42,271 nt of DNA, taken from the NCBI GenBank assembly GCA_020435415.1, contig JAGQZQ010000019.1:1-42271 (forward strand), given 5' to 3'. Origin of the DNA: Flavobacteriales bacterium. Lineage in GTDB: Bacteria; Bacteroidota; Bacteroidia; JACJYZ01. Every line of letters starts with the position of its first letter. Positions within the stretch are counted from its first letter, which is position 1. Shown piece after piece: positions 38,956 to 42,271 of this stretch. A model generated the notes under the pieces. That model did no database searches. It worked only from the letters and a program-made list of their open reading frames with translations, and had not been told where the DNA came from. Made by a program: the position numbers and the translations under genes.

Positions 38956-39990
38956 ATGAAATGGTATATCCCTTTTGTCCTCTCCATGCCGCTCTTTATC
39001 AGCGCCAATAAAGCCAACGCCCAGTGTCCTCACACAATTGCATCCACAGGACAAAACCCTGTTTGTGCCAACGACAGCATCAAACTGGATGCGACTCCGC
39101 TGGGTGATACCTTTCTATGGTACAGGAATGGTGTACCTGTCAATGGCGCAACGGATTCATATTTGTTCGTGAATACGCCCGGTGTTTACAATTGCATGGT
39201 AGGGCAAACATGTGGGACGGATAGTGCAGCAACTGGCATTGCGGTCTCAGTGAATAACATTCCCTCCGTGAGCATCATGCCCGCAACGGATACCACCTAT
39301 TGTCCCGGTGAAAGTGTACAACTAAGCGCTTCTACCGGAGGAACAAGCCAATGGTATATGAATGGCAATCCGATATCAGGTGCAGTATCTCCGGTCTATG
39401 ACACATCCCAGGCTGGTTGGTATAACATGACAAAAACAAACAGCAAAGGATGCTCCGATTCGGCTGCGGTTGGCGTGGCAGTTACGCTGACCGTGATCCA
39501 TGCGCCGATCATCCAGGCAAGTGAGGATACGGTTAATCTTTCCGTAAGTGGAACAGTTGACTTCAGTCTGTTGACTTCAGGTTATGATAGCGTGGCCTGG
39601 GATTTTGGCGATGGAGACACCTCCGTTGCAACCGCACCGTCGCATACATACACAACCCCCGGCGCCTATCAGGTGACGGTCATGGTTTATGTGAACGGTT
39701 GTGAAGACTTTGCCATAGCGAATGTGTGGGTTGTCAATACGACAGGTATTGTATATGCCGGTGTGAATACGGAAAGCGTACGCGTTTTCCCAAACCCAAC
39801 GTCATACTCCCTTCATTGGGATCAGGCGGGACTGTTGTCATGGCAGGTGTTTGATTCGGCCGGGCAACTCGTGATATCTGGAACCAAAGGAGAAGCGGAG
39901 CTAAATATGTTGCCCTCCGGTGTATATCTGATCCGCTTTGCGGAAATAGGAGGAGCATATCATTATGCCCGTTTCAGCAAACTCCCCTGA
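38956..39990 (+). CDS. Secreted Ig-like/PKD protein with T9SS type A tail
   Basis: The 344-residue protein has a signal peptide (YIPFVLSMPLFISANKANA). Two Ig-like repeats of about 80 residues follow. Both have the pattern seen in WYRNGVPVNGATDS and WYMNGNPISGAVSP, with Cys pairs (residues about 25-100 and 105-180). A PKD domain (WDFGDGDTS to DFAIANVWVV) spans about 190-258. The last 80 residues are a type A sorting domain (VFPNPTSYSLHWDQ, then LPSGVYLIRF). It should be exported and attached to the cell surface; no enzymatic domain is seen. Its TGA stop directly abuts the stop of the convergent gene. Confidence 0.85.
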   Translation: MKWYIPFVLSMPLFISANKANAQCPHTIASTGQNPVCANDSIKLDATPLGDTFLWYRNGVPVNGATDSYLFVNTPGVYNCMVGQTCGTDSAATGIAVSVNNIPSVSIMPATDTTYCPGESVQLSASTGGTSQWYMNGNPISGAVSPVYDTSQAGWYNMTKTNSKGCSDSAAVGVAVTLTVIHAPIIQASEDTVNLSVSGTVDFSLLTSGYDSVAWDFGDGDTSVATAPSHTYTTPGAYQVTVMVYVNGCEDFAIANVWVVNTTGIVYAGVNTESVRVFPNPTSYSLHWDQAGLLSWQVFDSAGQLVISGTKGEAELNMLPSGVYLIRFAEIGGAYHYARFSKLP

Positions 39991-41049
39991 TCAATGTACC
40001 ACCAGAAGTTGTTCTGACTTCGGTCCGGTCCAGAACCTGGATGTTATACGTGTGGTGTAAATGCCCGAGGGAAAGTTCGTGGTATTCACAAGGGAAACCT
40101 TTCCTGAAAACATCTGGCTGTATAACAGGTTGCCCTGCGAATCAAATATCTCGAGGTTATAATCTCCTTTCTGCGTCAGCAATATCTTAACATATTCATC
40201 CGCAGGATTAGGGTAAAGTCTCAGGTGGGTGGTGTCGGAGGTATTCATAACATTTGTTTTTTCAGCGTTCAACTTCACTTCATTTTCCTGATCTAATACC
40301 TCAGGCTCAGGATCAATTTCATCTACTTCAGCTTTCTTATAAACGATGAGTCCTACAGCCACATGGGTAACTTTAGGCTTTAACTCAACTTCAATTATGC
40401 AGAAATCAGAAACTTTCCGCATTTCATTCTTCAGATATATCTTTTCCTTAAGATGGGGAAAGGAAATGTTTTCCATAAATACCGTCTCATATGCGAAAAC
40501 GGATATTTGAATATCCACATGATCCAAAGGTTGATTGATCGGAAACCGGATGGTGTAGTTGCCATAGTAATCAGTCGTTGTCGTTGCGATCTGATCACCT
40601 TTATACGAAACACCAACAATCGCAAAGGAAATTCTATCTCCTGTACCTTCCTCTGATACCTTTCCTACAATCTCACGATAACCCGTGGTTTGAGATGATC
40701 CGGATTCTGTCGGTGTTTTTGCATCCTCCGGTTCAGTCTTTTGAGCGATTGCTTTTCGGTTTGGGAACAAGGCCAAAAGCATGAGCAAGGCAGAAGTCAG
40801 ATAACTCAGAACAATAATGCTTTTTTTAGCCGGAGGTGAATCCGGTATATGGACCCGATCGCGTTGAATTCGGCCACATACAGGCTGGGATTGCTCCCGG
40901 AGGTATTGTTTAATTTCATGTGGGTTCATCCCTGTGAAATCAATCACTGTCTTCTCGCAGGAATCGCAATGTCTTCCGATGCCGTTTTTCTTCATATGGT
41001 TCCAATCTTCTTTACATTGGAACATGAGGTGAAAAGATTCCCGTGTCAT
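39991..41049 (-). CDS. Membrane-anchored protein: Cys-rich N-terminus, CarboxypepD_reg-like domain, T9SS-like tail
   Basis: The product has 352 residues and no N-terminal signal peptide. Residues 1-68 contain four cysteines in a pattern common in Bacteroidota (QCKEDW, GRHCDSCEKTVIDFTGM, VCGRI) and probably bind a metal. One transmembrane helix follows at about 78-96 (IVLSYLTSALLMLLALF). A carboxypeptidase-regulatory-like beta-sandwich comes next (about 125-215, REIVGKVSEEGTGD and YYGNYTIRFPI). Residues about 278-352 look like a T9SS type A sorting domain (LYPNPADEYVKI, then FPSGIYTTRI). An internal helix plus a sorting tail is unexpected, since T9SS cargo should have a cleavable signal peptide. 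Confidence 0.75.
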   Translation of the reverse strand: MTRESFHLMFQCKEDWNHMKKNGIGRHCDSCEKTVIDFTGMNPHEIKQYLREQSQPVCGRIQRDRVHIPDSPPAKKSIIVLSYLTSALLMLLALFPNRKAIAQKTEPEDAKTPTESGSSQTTGYREIVGKVSEEGTGDRISFAIVGVSYKGDQIATTTTDYYGNYTIRFPINQPLDHVDIQISVFAYETVFMENISFPHLKEKIYLKNEMRKVSDFCIIEVELKPKVTHVAVGLIVYKKAEVDEIDPEPEVLDQENEVKLNAEKTNVMNTSDTTHLRLYPNPADEYVKILLTQKGDYNLEIFDSQGNLLYSQMFSGKVSLVNTTNFPSGIYTTRITSRFWTGPKSEQLLVVH

Positions 41050-41172
41050 AGCGTAGCATTGTAGGTGGATCTACTTGTGAAACGCGATGATAAATGGCTT
41101 CGTTGTACGCTCAGGCTGAATGGTGGCGATGAGTGATTGTAAGGCGGGGCAAGGGTTTTAAGCGGAATGGCC

Positions 41173-42048
41173 CTACATTTCCGGACGTCTGAATTTCTTC
41201 AGGTATTCGGATGGGGTCAGATTATTAATGCGCTTAAACTGGCGATTAAAGTTGGCCACATTATTAAATCCGCTCTGATAGCATATCTGGCTGATGGACA
41301 TGGAAGAGGAGGTAAGCATTTTACAGGCGTTGGCAATGCGGATCTCGTTCAGAAAGCTGGAAAACGTTTTACGGGTTCTTTGTTTGAAGTACCTGCAAAA
41401 AGCAGTGGTACTCATATTGGCAACAGCCGCCACATCTTCCAGCTTGATATCCTCCTGGTAATGGTTGAACATGTAAGCCAGGGTATCCTTCATTCTTTTG
41501 TTGTCGGTCTCTTTACCTTGTTTTCCAATGGCCACAGAACTGAGGAACTCGTATTCATCAGTTTCCGATAATACCTTAAGGATCTCCAATAACATGATCA
41601 GCCTGTTGACACCGGTGATTCTGGACATTTCCTGAATCATCGAATGGCACTTGTCACGGGCCTTTCCCTTAAAGATAATCCCCCTGGAAGCGTCTTCCAC
41701 CAAGCGGCTTACAGAAGCCATTTCGGGCAAGCCCATAAAAACATCTCCCAGTTCCATCGTGCTGAAGTATACGGATGTTCCGTGGGATATGAGTCGTGAT
41801 CCAGGTTCATAATATGCTTCATCGCTTCGCACAACGTGGGGAAGGTTGGCTCCTAACATAAACACATCGCCCGGGCCGAAGCGCTTAATGCGATCGCCCA
41901 CAATCAACGTTCCCTCTCCGGAAACGAGCCCGGTGATCTGAACCTCAGGATGGTAATGAAGATGATCAAAGAAATAGGCTGACCGGTCCACTTGTACGTG
42001 AATGGACTTCTCTTTGGTCTTTGGGTTTTGGAAAAATATCGGTTTCAT
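41173..42048 (-). CDS. AraC-family transcriptional regulator with cupin domain
   Basis: The protein has 291 residues. An N-terminal cupin-like ligand-binding region shows HYHPEVQITGLVSGEGTLIV and FGPGDVFMLGANLPHV (about 30-80). The C-terminal 100 residues hold two helix-turn-helix motifs: LEDVAAVANMSTTAFCRYFK, and ISQICYQSGFNNVANFNRQF followed by LTPSEYLKKFR. Proteins of this type usually respond to sugars or other small molecules. A -7 box (42062-42069, minus strand) lies 13 bases upstream of the ATG at 42048. No adjacent target operon is visible. The space between it and the gene at 41049 contains nothing that I recognise. Confidence 0.92.
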   Translation of the reverse strand: MKPIFFQNPKTKEKSIHVQVDRSAYFFDHLHYHPEVQITGLVSGEGTLIVGDRIKRFGPGDVFMLGANLPHVVRSDEAYYEPGSRLISHGTSVYFSTMELGDVFMGLPEMASVSRLVEDASRGIIFKGKARDKCHSMIQEMSRITGVNRLIMLLEILKVLSETDEYEFLSSVAIGKQGKETDNKRMKDTLAYMFNHYQEDIKLEDVAAVANMSTTAFCRYFKQRTRKTFSSFLNEIRIANACKMLTSSSMSISQICYQSGFNNVANFNRQFKRINNLTPSEYLKKFRRPEM

Positions 42049-42061
42049 GCTAATATAGTAG

Positions 42062-42069
42062 CAAATATA
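42062..42069 (-). promoter_or_regulatory. -7 promoter box of the AraC-type regulator gene
   Basis: On the minus strand TATATTTG matches TAnnTTTG, and its last base is 13 bases from the ATG. A TTTG lies only 15 bases further upstream, which is too close for a normal -33 box. Confidence 0.45.
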
Positions 42070-42271
42070 GGGGATTTTCCGCTACAAAATAACCGATTGA
42101 GCTAATTTAGTATATGGATTGGTTAATTCCGTGGAGGCATTTGGGTACTCTCTTTTGTACCTTGGTCATGCCGAAAATACTTAAGGATTTTTTGCATTTC
42201 AATCAATGGTGGTTGAGGCGGGCCTCAGGGTTGCCTTATGCTATAAAGATAATATGTAGGGAAATATAATA

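Noticed and set aside
42114-42269. Short plus-strand frame of about 51 codons at the window end
   Set aside because: It has no recognisable motif, no promoter or ribosome site, and an unusual Trp-rich composition; I cannot support it as a gene.

Overview
The window looks like a chromosomal segment of a free-living Bacteroidota bacterium, probably related to Flavobacteriales or Sphingobacteriales. The evidence is promoters of the phylum type (TTTG, about 19 bases, then TAnnTTTG), few Shine-Dalgarno sites, several secreted proteins with type IX secretion system (T9SS) C-terminal sorting domains (types A and B), PKD-repeat proteins, and phylum-typical DUF4294 and DUF983 genes. I see no rRNA, tRNA, CRISPR array, phage or complete insertion sequence.

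Layout. Bases 1-3500 hold central metabolism (sucC, biotin carboxylase) and a DUF4294 protein. Bases 3500-6500 hold a thioesterase, a frameshifted MOA-lectin-related gene and an unrecognised secreted protein. Bases 6500-10430 hold a FlaA1/CapD-type sugar dehydratase, gcvT and a ComB-like phosphatase. Bases 10430-12280 are the most rearranged part: a compact hairpin RNA candidate, a homologue of the tRNA-queuosine mannosyltransferase, a duplicated gene tail plus terminator, and a REP/MITE-like inverted-repeat element. Bases 12280-22000 are housekeeping: ilvE, htpG, glmM, a cysteine desulfurase, a potassium channel with a zinc ribbon, an outer-membrane protein, a class III aminotransferase and a PIN-PhoH protein. 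Bases 21985-22767 carry no gene but have a good promoter at one end and strong hairpins at the other, next to a PAS/LytS-type histidine kinase.

Bases 24200-41050 are dominated by the cell surface: two secreted proteins on the minus strand, a GT2 plus membrane GT-C/TPR glycosylation pair, two very large PKD proteins with gliding-motility-type sorting domains translated from overlapping frames, a T9SS-sorted M4 metalloprotease, a DUF983 membrane protein, an Ig/PKD protein, and an inner-membrane protein that unexpectedly ends in a T9SS-like domain. An AraC-type regulator closes the window.

The points most worth a second look are: the candidate small RNA at 10530-10608, whose unpaired part is complementary to Shine-Dalgarno sequences; the long candidate RNA or leader at about 22288-22764; the duplicated gene tail and neighbouring REP/MITE-like element; a G8 tract placed to switch off secretion of a giant surface protein; -7 boxes placed 4-5 bases before start codons (leaderless mRNAs); and the membrane-anchored protein with a T9SS sorting tail. 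All functional statements rest on reading the sequence and on recalled family motifs; no database search was run.
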